Positions 52,875 through 61,182 of a stretch of 64,000 nucleotides of DNA are shown here, one piece after another. How positions within the stretch are numbered: position 1 is the stretch's first letter; the number at the start of each line of letters is the position of its first letter. Source of the DNA: Bacillus sp. MM2020_4. Lineage in GTDB: Bacteria; Bacillota; Bacilli; Bacillales; Cytobacillaceae. The position numbers and the translations under genes were made by a program. Where the stretch lies: the NCBI RefSeq assembly GCF_011250555.1, contig NZ_JAANMZ010000008.1, positions 41,306-105,305 of the forward strand, written 5' to 3'. Below the pieces are notes generated by a model that saw only the letters and a program-made list of their open reading frames with translations, was not told the DNA's origin and made no database searches.

Positions 52875-53473
52875 CGAATGAGTCCGCCGCCATTCTGGTC
52901 ATTATGTCCCGAATTTTGGAATATCCGAATCATTCCTTTTTTGAAGAGCTGCCCGCCATTGAAAATTTCTTAGATGAAAGCATTCAGTCGGAATCGCTTC
53001 GAATGGAAATCTTTAAAGGAATTCAGCCCTTGTATGAATTGGATCTAATGGACCTGCAGGAACTATATGTGGAAACGTTTGATTATAAGGAACAAACAAG
53101 TCTTTATTTAACCGCCCATGAGCTGGGGGACAGTCGGAAGCGTGGGGCCGCCTTGGTAAAATTACAGAAGCTGATTTGTGAAGGCGGCTATGAGTATGAA
53201 GGGAAGGAATTGGCTGATTATATCCCCATGTTGTTAGAACTATTGGCAGTCGCACCAAAGGGAGAGAACTTCCTTAGACTTGAACGTCGGTTATCCTTTG
53301 CCATCCATCGACTCTTGAACCATCTTTCCAATGATAATCCGTATTCCAAGGCCATTGACTTAATGATGAAGTTTGTTTTTACAGCACCCGGAATAGAGGA
53401 ACTGGCATTATTGGAAAATGAACGCGAAGAAGCTGATTTGGAAGAACTGCCATACCCGATGATGTACCGGTAG
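52871..53473 (+). CDS. narJ: Nitrate reductase maturation chaperone NarJ
   Basis: A 200-residue, all-helical TorD/NarJ-family chaperone ([51 protein letters not shown] near residues 60-91). It overlaps narH by 4 bp. NarJ holds apo-NarGH until the molybdenum cofactor and FS0 cluster are inserted and helps membrane docking. Confidence 0.94.
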   Translation: MTNESAAILVIMSRILEYPNHSFFEELPAIENFLDESIQSESLRMEIFKGIQPLYELDLMDLQELYVETFDYKEQTSLYLTAHELGDSRKRGAALVKLQKLICEGGYEYEGKELADYIPMLLELLAVAPKGENFLRLERRLSFAIHRLLNHLSNDNPYSKAIDLMMKFVFTAPGIEELALLENEREEADLEELPYPMMYR

Positions 53474-53564
53474 AGCGTTGATAAGTTTTGGGGGGGCCAT
53501 ATCGATACTACTTCAAAATTATGCTAACTCAAAACATTAAGCTTGTTTACAAAGGAGGTTTGAA

Positions 53565-54254
53565 ATGGAAGAAATTTTTTGGTGGACGATTTTTCCTTAT
53601 ATCTGTGGTACGATCCTAATTGTAGCGACATTTTACCGCTTTATTTTTCGCGGTAAAAGTTGGTATGCACCATCAACAGAAATTTTTGGCAAAAAGTGGT
53701 TACGTATGGGATCCGTTATTTTCCATTATGGGATCATCTTTGCCTTTATCGGTCATATAATGGGAATATTGATTCCTATCGAATTTTATGAATCCATTGG
53801 TATTAATGAACATATGTACCATTTTGGTGCGATTGCGGGCGGTGGAATAGCGGGATTAATGGTAGTATTCGGTCTGGTAGTTATGTTAATTCGGAAATTT
53901 TCCTTTCCGCGCGTTCGGGTACATACTACTTTTGCGGATTATTTCACGATTGTCTTGCTGCTCATCATTGCCGCGTTGGGGACATATATGACCTTAATCT
54001 ATAGTACAACTGTGGTTGCTTATGAATATCGATTGACGATTGGTCCCTGGTTTAGGAGTCTATTCACCTTGCAACCACTATCAGACTTAATGATAGGAAT
54101 TCCGACCCTCTTTAAGGTCCATGTGATTTTGTCATTCTTTTTATTTGCATCCATTCCATTTACACAGCTTGTTCATATGTTCAGTTTCCCTGCCCGCTAT
54201 CCAGCTCGGGCACCACAGCAATATCGGTCAAGGGACGGGTATGATAAGGGCTAA
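53565..54254 (+). CDS. narI: Respiratory nitrate reductase gamma subunit (cytochrome b)
   Basis: A 229-residue di-heme b-type membrane protein with five helices. Heme-ligand histidines lie in FHYGIIFAFIGHIMG (near 52-66) and LFKVHVILSFFLFASIPFTQLVHMFSFP (near 183-210). It takes electrons from menaquinol and passes them to NarH. Separated from narJ by 91 bp with its own strong RBS AAAGGAGGT. Last gene of narGHJI. Confidence 0.96.
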   Translation: MEEIFWWTIFPYICGTILIVATFYRFIFRGKSWYAPSTEIFGKKWLRMGSVIFHYGIIFAFIGHIMGILIPIEFYESIGINEHMYHFGAIAGGGIAGLMVVFGLVVMLIRKFSFPRVRVHTTFADYFTIVLLLIIAALGTYMTLIYSTTVVAYEYRLTIGPWFRSLFTLQPLSDLMIGIPTLFKVHVILSFFLFASIPFTQLVHMFSFPARYPARAPQQYRSRDGYDKG

Positions 54255-54285
54255 TTTTTTCTGAATATGATTGTGACAAGACTAG

Positions 54286-54326
54286 AGGGTCAGTTCCCCA
54301 GAACGTAGGGGGCTGCCCCTTTTTTC
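54286..54326 (+). terminator. Terminator after narI
   Basis: GGGTCAG-TCCCC pairs with GGGGG-CTGCCC with minor mismatch, followed by TTTTTT. Confidence 0.75.
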
Positions 54327-54450
54327 CATTTTAAACATGTAATCCATTCCACTTTATTTATAGGATAGCTTGATAACGATCAGAATATATTGAACTATAT
54401 GAGTGGATAGTGGCATATAGTTAGTAACGAGATTCACCATGTTCATAAAT

Positions 54451-54466
54451 TTGTAATCGATTACAA
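54451..54466. promoter_or_regulatory. LacI-family operator
   Basis: TTGTAATCGATTACAA is a perfect 16-bp palindrome with the CG centre typical of LacI-family operators. It lies 33 bp upstream of the lacI-type start codon, so autoregulation and control of the sugar locus are likely. Confidence 0.75.
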
Positions 54467-54498
54467 TTGATTAATTTTAATTGAAAGTGGGAGGCATC

Positions 54499-55488
54499 AT
54501 GGCAAATATTCAACAAGTAGCTGAAAAAGCGGGTGTTTCCGTTGCAACGGTTTCTAGGGTATTAAATAACGTGACCTCCGTCAGTGCAAAAACGAGACTG
54601 AAGGTGGAAAGGGCGATTAAAGAACTGAAATATGAACCAAGTATGCTAGGGAGAAATCTTCGAAACTCCGAAAGTCGTCTAATACTTGTCTTGATTCCCA
54701 GTATTTCCAACCCCTTTTATGCTGAAATAATTAATGGGATCGAAACGATTGCCCTTGCCAGCTATTACAACATTCTCCTCTGTCAAACAGCCTCAGATCC
54801 CCAGCGCGAAAATATTTACTTTAACATGGTAAAAAATAAACTGGCTGATGGGATAATTTCAATGGATCCAACCATCAATAGGCAAAAACTTAATGAACTT
54901 GCCGAGCATCATTCGATTATTCTCTGCAGTGAGTACGAAGAAGGCGGTTCCATTCCTTACGTTACCATTGATCATAAACTTGCTGCATATCGTGCTGTGA
55001 AACATTTGATTAAACTAGGGAATAAGAAAATTGCGCTGATTAATTCTGATGAAAAGTTTTTATATGCCCGCCAGCGAAGAGAGGGCTATGAAAGGGCATT
55101 AAAAGAGTTTGCCCTGCCCATTCGCAAGGAATGGATCTGTCATTCCGACCATCTAGATTTTGAACAGGGCGTTCGTGCCATGAGAAGGTTGCTGCAAGTA
55201 AAGGAGAGACCAACAGCTATATTTGCTGTATCCGATACATTGGCGATTGGTGCATTAAAAGAGATCAATGCCTGTGGCTTACAGGTTCCAGATGATATCG
55301 CCGTCATTGGTTTTGATAAAATCAGCTTTTCCAATATGACAAATCCTCCGCTCACGACAGTTGCACAACCGATGTTTAAAATGGGGTGTACAGCCGCAAA
55401 CATGCTAATTAATCGGATAAAAGGAAATAAAGTGGAAAGTATTGTTTTGGAGCACGAATTAGTCATTCGTGGTTCAACCATGGGATAG
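54499..55488 (+). CDS. LacI-family transcriptional regulator
   Basis: A 329-residue regulator: HTH NIQQVAEKAGVSVATVSRVLN (residues 3-23) and hinge region to about 60, followed by a periplasmic-binding-protein-like effector domain (LVLIPSISNPFYAEIINGIE near 63-82; GFDKISFSNMTNPPLTTVAQP near 271-291). The ATG at 54499 has GGGAGG five bases upstream; a TTG at 54481 is less likely. It heads the sugar locus that follows and probably represses it until an inducing sugar binds. Confidence 0.92.
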   Translation: MANIQQVAEKAGVSVATVSRVLNNVTSVSAKTRLKVERAIKELKYEPSMLGRNLRNSESRLILVLIPSISNPFYAEIINGIETIALASYYNILLCQTASDPQRENIYFNMVKNKLADGIISMDPTINRQKLNELAEHHSIILCSEYEEGGSIPYVTIDHKLAAYRAVKHLIKLGNKKIALINSDEKFLYARQRREGYERALKEFALPIRKEWICHSDHLDFEQGVRAMRRLLQVKERPTAIFAVSDTLAIGALKEINACGLQVPDDIAVIGFDKISFSNMTNPPLTTVAQPMFKMGCTAANMLINRIKGNKVESIVLEHELVIRGSTMG

Positions 55489-55528
55489 ATCATCACAGGA
55501 GAATGTAATCAAAGGAGGTTTGGGATCA

Positions 55529-56551
55529 TTGGGCATTACAGTAGGAATCATAGGATGCGGTTCGATTGCGAAACTCCGCCATGCTCCGGAGTATAAAGCA
55601 AATCCGCACGTAGATGAGATTGTCTTCTTTGATCGTCATGTAGAAAGAGCAAAAGAGCTGGCAAAGGAATTTGGAGGCAGGTCGGTGGAAACCGTGGAAG
55701 AACTACTATCAGATCCGAAGATCGTGGCAGTTAGCGATTGTTCCTCTAATGAAGCCCATCATATAAATTCTACTAATGCATTGTTAAGTGGAAAGCATGT
55801 TCTTTGTGAAAAACCATTAGCAATCAACGTGTTATGTGCAGAGAAGATCCTTCAAGCACAAGCAAAATCTGGCAAGAAATTAATGGTAGATCATAATCAG
55901 CGATTTACAAAAGCCCATCAAAAGGCAAAGGAAATCATTGAAAAGAAAGTGCTTGGTGATGTGCTGACCTTTAAAACCTCCTTTGGCCATAAAGGCCCTG
56001 AGAGCTGGGGAATAGACAAGTCGAATGCGACTTGGTTTTTTAAAAAAGAGCGGTCTCACTCTGGTGTTGCGGGTGATCTAGGTATTCATAAGATTGATTT
56101 AATCCATTACCTTTTGGATGATGAAATTGAAGAGGTTCATGCGTTTCACGGAGTTCTTGATAAAGTCAATGAAAGGGGAAAGCCCATTGATGTGTGTGAC
56201 AACGTTGTCTGTGCATTAAAGACGAAAAAAGGCCGTTTAGGGACTTCGTCCTTCTCGTGGACCTATTATGGATGTGAAGATAATTCAACCACTATTTATT
56301 GTCAAAAAGGGATCATTAAAATTTATCATCATCCCAATCATCAACTGATGATTGAAATGAAGGATGGGCAAAAGGTCAATTATCAACTAGAACCGATTCA
56401 AACAAATGACAACCAAACCTCTACCGGCGTCATTGATTCGTTTATCGAATCGATTCTAAATGATACGGAACCAGCTGTTACGGGCGAGCAGGCGCTAGTT
56501 ACACTTAAAGTGATTGAGAAGATTATGGGTCATGATCAAAAAGAATCATAA
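55529..56551 (+). CDS. Gfo/Idh/MocA-family dehydrogenase 1
   Basis: A 340-residue NAD(P)-dependent sugar/inositol dehydrogenase-like protein. Rossmann start GITVGIIGCGSIAKLRH, the conserved EKP in HVLCEKPLAIN (near residue 95), DHNQRFTKAHQ, and the catalytic D-x-x-x-H region VAGDLGIHKIDLIHYL (near 182-197). Start TTG at 55529 has AAAGGAGGT eight bases upstream; the longer frame to 55469 overlaps the lacI-type gene. Followed by the TIM-barrel gene 150 bp later. Substrate unknown. Confidence 0.88.
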   Translation: MGITVGIIGCGSIAKLRHAPEYKANPHVDEIVFFDRHVERAKELAKEFGGRSVETVEELLSDPKIVAVSDCSSNEAHHINSTNALLSGKHVLCEKPLAINVLCAEKILQAQAKSGKKLMVDHNQRFTKAHQKAKEIIEKKVLGDVLTFKTSFGHKGPESWGIDKSNATWFFKKERSHSGVAGDLGIHKIDLIHYLLDDEIEEVHAFHGVLDKVNERGKPIDVCDNVVCALKTKKGRLGTSSFSWTYYGCEDNSTTIYCQKGIIKIYHHPNHQLMIEMKDGQKVNYQLEPIQTNDNQTSTGVIDSFIESILNDTEPAVTGEQALVTLKVIEKIMGHDQKES

Positions 56552-56701
56552 GCAGAATAATTATCGGAATATTCACTTTTATATACTATTAATGTAACGG
56601 ATTTCATATTATATGATTAGAAATTGTAATACTAAAGTCATATTCGTTGTGATTGCTTCTGTCTAGTATATTGCCATCAAAGACATTCAAAGGGGGTTGT
56701 C

Positions 56702-57508
56702 ATGTTAGAACAGCTTGCCATCAATTCCAATACGTATCACGGTTATTCATTAGAGGATGCAGTTAAGGGGGCAAGGAACGCTGGTTTTACTCAAATCGAA
56801 TTAGCGGCTGTGAAAGACCATACCGCACATGTTTTACCAGAAATGTCGTTGCTTGAACGAAACCGTGTGAAAGAATTGCTTCGTGATTATGGGATGAAAT
56901 GCGTCGGGATTGGAGCACATAGTAACGTCATGAGTACAGAGGGTATTACTAATCTATTAAAAAGTATTGATTTGGCTGTGGAATTTGATTGTCCCTATAT
57001 CATTACAGCAACGGGTAATGCCCATGATGACGCAGATGTGATTACCGATCAGACGGAATTAGCTAGGAATTTAGCACCGATTATTGAAAAGTGTGAGAAG
57101 CGAAATAAGGTGCTAGTCCTTGAAACACACGGAAATAACTACCCGACAGGCTCTTCGTTAAAAAATTTAGCTATGCTGCTAAATAACCGTGTCAAAATCA
57201 ATTATGATACAGCAAATGTGATCTTTTATGGAAATATATTACCATATGCGGATTTAGAGGCTTCCATTGATTATGTGGAATTCATCCATTTAAAAGATAA
57301 GCTCGGTCCTTATAACGAGTGGAATTTTCCGGCGATTGGGGATGGGAACCTAAATTTCTCTAAAATTTTTGGAACACTAAGGAAAGCAAACTATAAGGGA
57401 CCGATTAGTGTTGAGATTGAATTTACACCTTCTGGCCCAGCAAATCTTGACGAAGTAAACCAAAGTGTAAAAAGGTCCTTCAGCTATCTTTCCAAACTAA
57501 TCGGTTAA
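56702..57508 (+). CDS. Sugar phosphate isomerase/epimerase-family TIM barrel
   Basis: A 268-residue AP-endonuclease-2/xylose-isomerase-like TIM barrel (IolE/IolH/YcjR-type). Metal-ligand Glu and Asp/His residues are visible in VLVLETHGNN (near residue 139), KINYDTANV, EFIHLKDK and SVEIEF. Such enzymes isomerise, epimerise or dehydrate keto sugars and can cleave 3-keto glycosides by elimination. Flanked by two Gfo/Idh/MocA dehydrogenases, so it probably acts on their oxidised product. RBS AAGGGGG. Confidence 0.87.
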   Translation: MLEQLAINSNTYHGYSLEDAVKGARNAGFTQIELAAVKDHTAHVLPEMSLLERNRVKELLRDYGMKCVGIGAHSNVMSTEGITNLLKSIDLAVEFDCPYIITATGNAHDDADVITDQTELARNLAPIIEKCEKRNKVLVLETHGNNYPTGSSLKNLAMLLNNRVKINYDTANVIFYGNILPYADLEASIDYVEFIHLKDKLGPYNEWNFPAIGDGNLNFSKIFGTLRKANYKGPISVEIEFTPSGPANLDEVNQSVKRSFSYLSKLIG

Positions 57509-57517
57509 CCATGGAGG

Positions 57518-58507
57518 TTGGTTGGCATAGGGTTTATCGGGAAGATGCATTTAGAAGCGTACCATCAACTTGAAAATTGTCAGGTAAAGGCAATTTTTAC
57601 GAGAAATGTGGAGAAAAGTCAGCAAATACCGAGCCATTACAATGGTTCCTTTGTGACAAATTATGAGGATTTATTGCATGATCCAAAAATCGATATCATT
57701 GATATTTGTCTACCAACCTATTTACATGAGGAATATCTTATTAAGGCAGCGAATGCCGGAAAACATATCATTTGTGAAAAACCATTAACCTTAACGTTGG
57801 AATCAGCAAAAAGAATAATTGATGCGGTTACAATAAATAAAGTGAAGTTATTTGTTGGGCATGTGCTGCGATTTTGGCCAGAATATCAGTTGGTAAAATC
57901 CATTAGTGAAACTGTCAAATTAAAGGATATTGAACTTGTTCATGCCAGACGATTGGGTCAGGCACCCGCATGGAGTAAGTGGATTCAAGATCCAGAAAAA
58001 AGTGGCGGTGCATTATTTGATCTCCATATCCATGATATTGATTTCGTCTATTATTTGCTCGGTCAAGTTGACACTGTCTATGCGGTTGGAACTAAAAACA
58101 AATATGGAGCATGGGATCATGTGATGACCACACTGACATTTAAAAATAAAAGTAAAGCCTTTGTAGAAGCATCACAGCGTATGCCCATGAAATTTCCCTT
58201 TACTTTTGGCTTACGGGTTCAAGCCGATCAAGGTACAGTCGACTTTACGGTCGCTGCTGGCGAAAATATTGAAAACATTCATGAAAGCGAGCATCGGTTA
58301 TCTTACTATGCAAACCAGAAGAAGTCATTGCTTTTGGTAGAAAAAGCTGATGCATTTCAAAATGAGCTTGCGTACTTTGTGAATTGCATCGAAAAAAACC
58401 AAGAAAATCAAGTAATTCCATTAGACGATGTAATCTATACTCTAAATATACTAAAGGCGATTGAAGATTCCTTGGAAAAGGGTCAAGTTGTGCAGATATA
58501 TGTATGA
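57518..58507 (+). CDS. Gfo/Idh/MocA-family dehydrogenase 2 (N-terminus shortened)
   Basis: A 329-residue NAD(P)-dependent dehydrogenase-like protein. GxGxxG is GIGFIGKMH right at the N-terminus; EKP is HIICEKPLTLT, then VGHVLRFWPEY and the catalytic FDLHIHDIDFVYYLLG. Family members usually have five to eight residues (KVGIV strand) before the glycine motif; here only Met-Val remain. The TTG start lies directly after ATGGAGG. An ATG at 57511 with correct spacing is in another frame. So the start region may carry a frameshift or a sequence error. Confidence 0.8.
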   Translation: MVGIGFIGKMHLEAYHQLENCQVKAIFTRNVEKSQQIPSHYNGSFVTNYEDLLHDPKIDIIDICLPTYLHEEYLIKAANAGKHIICEKPLTLTLESAKRIIDAVTINKVKLFVGHVLRFWPEYQLVKSISETVKLKDIELVHARRLGQAPAWSKWIQDPEKSGGALFDLHIHDIDFVYYLLGQVDTVYAVGTKNKYGAWDHVMTTLTFKNKSKAFVEASQRMPMKFPFTFGLRVQADQGTVDFTVAAGENIENIHESEHRLSYYANQKKSLLLVEKADAFQNELAYFVNCIEKNQENQVIPLDDVIYTLNILKAIEDSLEKGQVVQIYV

Positions 58508-58590
58508 AATGGTCATCCATAAAGAGTATTGAAATAGAGGATATGGAATCAGCGTTTGCTCGGTTTTTACTAGATTATGAGATTGACTAA
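58504..58590 (+). CDS. Short coupled ORF (28 codons)
   Basis: An ATG frame overlapping the stop of the second dehydrogenase by 4 bp (ATGA) and ending 13 bp before the binding-protein gene. The product is acidic (MKWSSIKSIEIEDMESAF). The overlap suggests translational coupling, but it may be a truncated remnant of a longer gene or chance. No family. Confidence 0.35.
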   Translation: MKWSSIKSIEIEDMESAFARFLLDYEID

Positions 58591-58603
58591 GGGGGTTCGT
58601 TGA

Positions 58604-59581
58604 ATGAAAAAGGCTCTAACTTTCCTTGTTTTGCTCGCTTTCCTTATGGTCCCGATTCTTAGCGCGTGTAATGCAAACACTGACACAAGTGATGGCAAGG
58701 GTAAAAGTGACACCGAAAAGAAAAAGCACAAAATTGGGATTCTGGCACCAGCTGTTACACATGGCTGGGTTGCGGCGGTTGCCTACAATGCAGAAGCTCG
58801 TGCGAAAGAACTGTCCGGCGTGATAGAATACAAGATTCAGACTAGTACAAATGCCCAAGAAATGACGTCTCAATTAGATGATTTAAAGACATGGGGGGCG
58901 GAAGCCATCGTTGCTTTCCCGCAATGGGAAGGCATGGAGGTACCAATTAAGCAGGCAATGGATGAAGGAATTAAGATAGTAAACTTTGATATCAAGATTG
59001 ATGTCGATGGAGTATATCGGGTTGCTGGCGACAACAAAGACATGGGGGTCCAAGGTGCTAAATATATAGCAGATAAAATTGGTAAAGAGGGAACAGTTGT
59101 TATTCTTGAGGTACCATCATCAGGTTCCGTTTCAGAACTGAGAAAAGCAGGATTTGTTGATACCATGAAAGAGCTGGCACCGGATGTGAAACTTCTCACC
59201 TATGCTACACAGTTTACACGAGAAGATGGGTTGAAGGATTTTGCTGATATTTTAACGAAAAATCCAAAGATAGATGCGGTTTACTCCATGGACGATGAAA
59301 CCTCAATCGGTGTCCTCCAAGCGATCAAAGAGGCTGGTAGAACGGATATTAAGGTCGTGACTGGCGGTGGCGGTATGCAGGAATATTTTAAGATGATGCC
59401 GGAAAATGATAATATCTTCATCGAGTCTGCACTATATAGCCCAGCAATGGTGAAAGATGCTGTCAATGTTGCACTTAAGCTTTTAAATGGTGAAAGTGTT
59501 TCAGAGGAGACGATTATTCCGACCACAATTGTTGATAAAACCAATTATAAGGACTTCCTTGACGATAAGTCACCGTATTAA
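58604..59581 (+). CDS. Sugar ABC transporter substrate-binding lipoprotein (RbsB-like)
   Basis: A 325-residue type-I (ribose/galactose-type) binding protein. Signal peptide with lipobox LSAC (Cys-22), a Lys/Asp/Ser-rich linker (24-42), then two lobes: IGILAPAVTHGWVAAVAYNAEARA (sugar-contact region), DDLKTWGAEAIVAFPQW and DAVYSMDDETSIGVLQAIKEAG. It delivers an unidentified sugar to the ABC importer encoded next. RBS AAGGGGG nine bases upstream. Confidence 0.92.
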   Translation: MKKALTFLVLLAFLMVPILSACNANTDTSDGKGKSDTEKKKHKIGILAPAVTHGWVAAVAYNAEARAKELSGVIEYKIQTSTNAQEMTSQLDDLKTWGAEAIVAFPQWEGMEVPIKQAMDEGIKIVNFDIKIDVDGVYRVAGDNKDMGVQGAKYIADKIGKEGTVVILEVPSSGSVSELRKAGFVDTMKELAPDVKLLTYATQFTREDGLKDFADILTKNPKIDAVYSMDDETSIGVLQAIKEAGRTDIKVVTGGGGMQEYFKMMPENDNIFIESALYSPAMVKDAVNVALKLLNGESVSEETIIPTTIVDKTNYKDFLDDKSPY

Positions 59582-59615
59582 TTGACCATCTTCTAGAAAT
59601 AAAAACAGAAATAAT

Positions 59616-59651
59616 CGAGGGGTTATGGCGCAGCTGTAGCCTCTCTTTTTA
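59616..59651 (+). terminator. Internal attenuating hairpin between binding-protein and ATPase genes
   Basis: GAGGGGTTA (59617-59625) pairs with TAGCCTCTC (59637-59645, two G-U pairs) and is followed by TTTTT. It is placed to give more binding protein than membrane components. Confidence 0.6.
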
Positions 59652-59672
59652 CAAAGAACTGGATGTGTTGTC

Positions 59673-61160
59673 ATGATAATCGAGATAAAGAATATTCGAA
59701 AGTCTTTTGGAAGTAACACTGTACTTAGGGATGTGTCTCTTACCCTAATGGGCGGTGAAATATGTGCCTTACTTGGTGAAAATGGTGCCGGGAAATCAAC
59801 CTTGATGAATATATTGGGTGGTGTCCATCAAATGGACGAAGGGACAATCATCATTGATGGCAATCCAGTGCAGTTCACCACGCCAGCACATTCACAGGAG
59901 GCGGGAATTGCCTTTATTCATCAGGAATTGAACCTCATCAATGATTTACCGATCTATGAAAACATGTTTCTTGGGAGGGAATTAAAAAACAAAAAAGGTC
60001 ATCTTGACCTAGAAAGAATGATTCGCGAAACAGAAGAAGTGTTCGAACAAATGAATGTTCGCTTAGATGTGAAAACGATGGTTAGTGATTTAGATGCTTC
60101 ATATAAACAAATCGTGGAAATATGCCGTGCTTTGATGATGAAAACATCCATCATCATTATGGATGAGCCGACGACATCCTTAACAGATCAGGAAATCAAG
60201 CGCGTATTTTCCATGATGAGAACATTGAGGGATAACAATGTAGGACTAATTTTCATCTCACATAAACTAAATGAGGTCATGGAAGTTTGCGAGAAATTTA
60301 TCGTTCTTCGCGATGGTCAATTGGTGGAAGAAGGAAAGGTGAGCGATGTTACGACTGAAGACCTTGCACGGTTTATGGTGGGATATGATGTAAGAACCGA
60401 ACCGCTTAAAAGAGAGAGAAGACTTGGAAATGAAGTATTGCGGGTTGAGGGACTTACAAATAAGCGTGTATTTCGCGACATTGGATTTTCCATCAGAGAA
60501 GGTGAAATTCTTGGGGTTACTGGACTCCTTGGTGATGGGCGAAGTGAGCTTTTTCAAGCGATTTTTGGAGCAGAAAAAGTGTCATCAGGTAAAATTTTCT
60601 TGAACGGTAAAGAGGTAGCCATCAAGAATACCTCTCAAGCAATCAATGAAGGTATTGCCTATATACCTAGAAATAGGAAAGAAAATGGAATTATTAAGGA
60701 TATGAATATCTTTGAAAATGCGTCAATTGTCACGTGGCCTACATTTTCAAAACGAGGTGTCATTCAGACACAAAAACATGAGGCGAATTTTGAAAAGCAC
60801 CGTCAAGCATTAAGGATAAAGATGGGAGAGATGACTGACAGCATCAATAGTCTATCTGGAGGAAATCAGCAGAAAGTGGTGTTAGCAAAGTGGCTTTCTG
60901 CAGGTCCCAAACTACTTATTTTAGATAACCCCACCCAAGGTGTAGATGTGGGTGCGAAAGAAGATATCTATGATATTATCTTAAAACTTGCCGAAGAAAA
61001 TATTGCTATTGTCGTGCTTTCGAGTGAAGGACAGGAAATTATCCGGGTATGCGACCGAGCCCTTGTTATGTACCATGGTGTTATTCAAGGTGAAGTGGCT
61101 GGCGAGAAAATGAATAATCACAATATCATGAGCCTTGCAACCGGTGGACAACCGATATAG
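59673..61160 (+). CDS. Sugar ABC transporter ATP-binding protein (RbsA-like)
   Basis: A 495-residue double ATPase. Domain 1 has an intact Walker A GENGAGKST (36-44), Walker B IIIMDEP and ABC signature in SDLDASYKQIVEICR (degenerate). Domain 2 has an altered Walker A (GLLGDGRSE) but a good signature LSGGNQQKVVLAKWL near residue 393. This asymmetry is normal for RbsA/MglA proteins. Energises sugar uptake together with the next gene. Confidence 0.94.
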   Translation: MIIEIKNIRKSFGSNTVLRDVSLTLMGGEICALLGENGAGKSTLMNILGGVHQMDEGTIIIDGNPVQFTTPAHSQEAGIAFIHQELNLINDLPIYENMFLGRELKNKKGHLDLERMIRETEEVFEQMNVRLDVKTMVSDLDASYKQIVEICRALMMKTSIIIMDEPTTSLTDQEIKRVFSMMRTLRDNNVGLIFISHKLNEVMEVCEKFIVLRDGQLVEEGKVSDVTTEDLARFMVGYDVRTEPLKRERRLGNEVLRVEGLTNKRVFRDIGFSIREGEILGVTGLLGDGRSELFQAIFGAEKVSSGKIFLNGKEVAIKNTSQAINEGIAYIPRNRKENGIIKDMNIFENASIVTWPTFSKRGVIQTQKHEANFEKHRQALRIKMGEMTDSINSLSGGNQQKVVLAKWLSAGPKLLILDNPTQGVDVGAKEDIYDIILKLAEENIAIVVLSSEGQEIIRVCDRALVMYHGVIQGEVAGEKMNNHNIMSLATGGQPI

Positions 61161-61182
61161 GTAAGAGAGGAGGAATCGAAAG

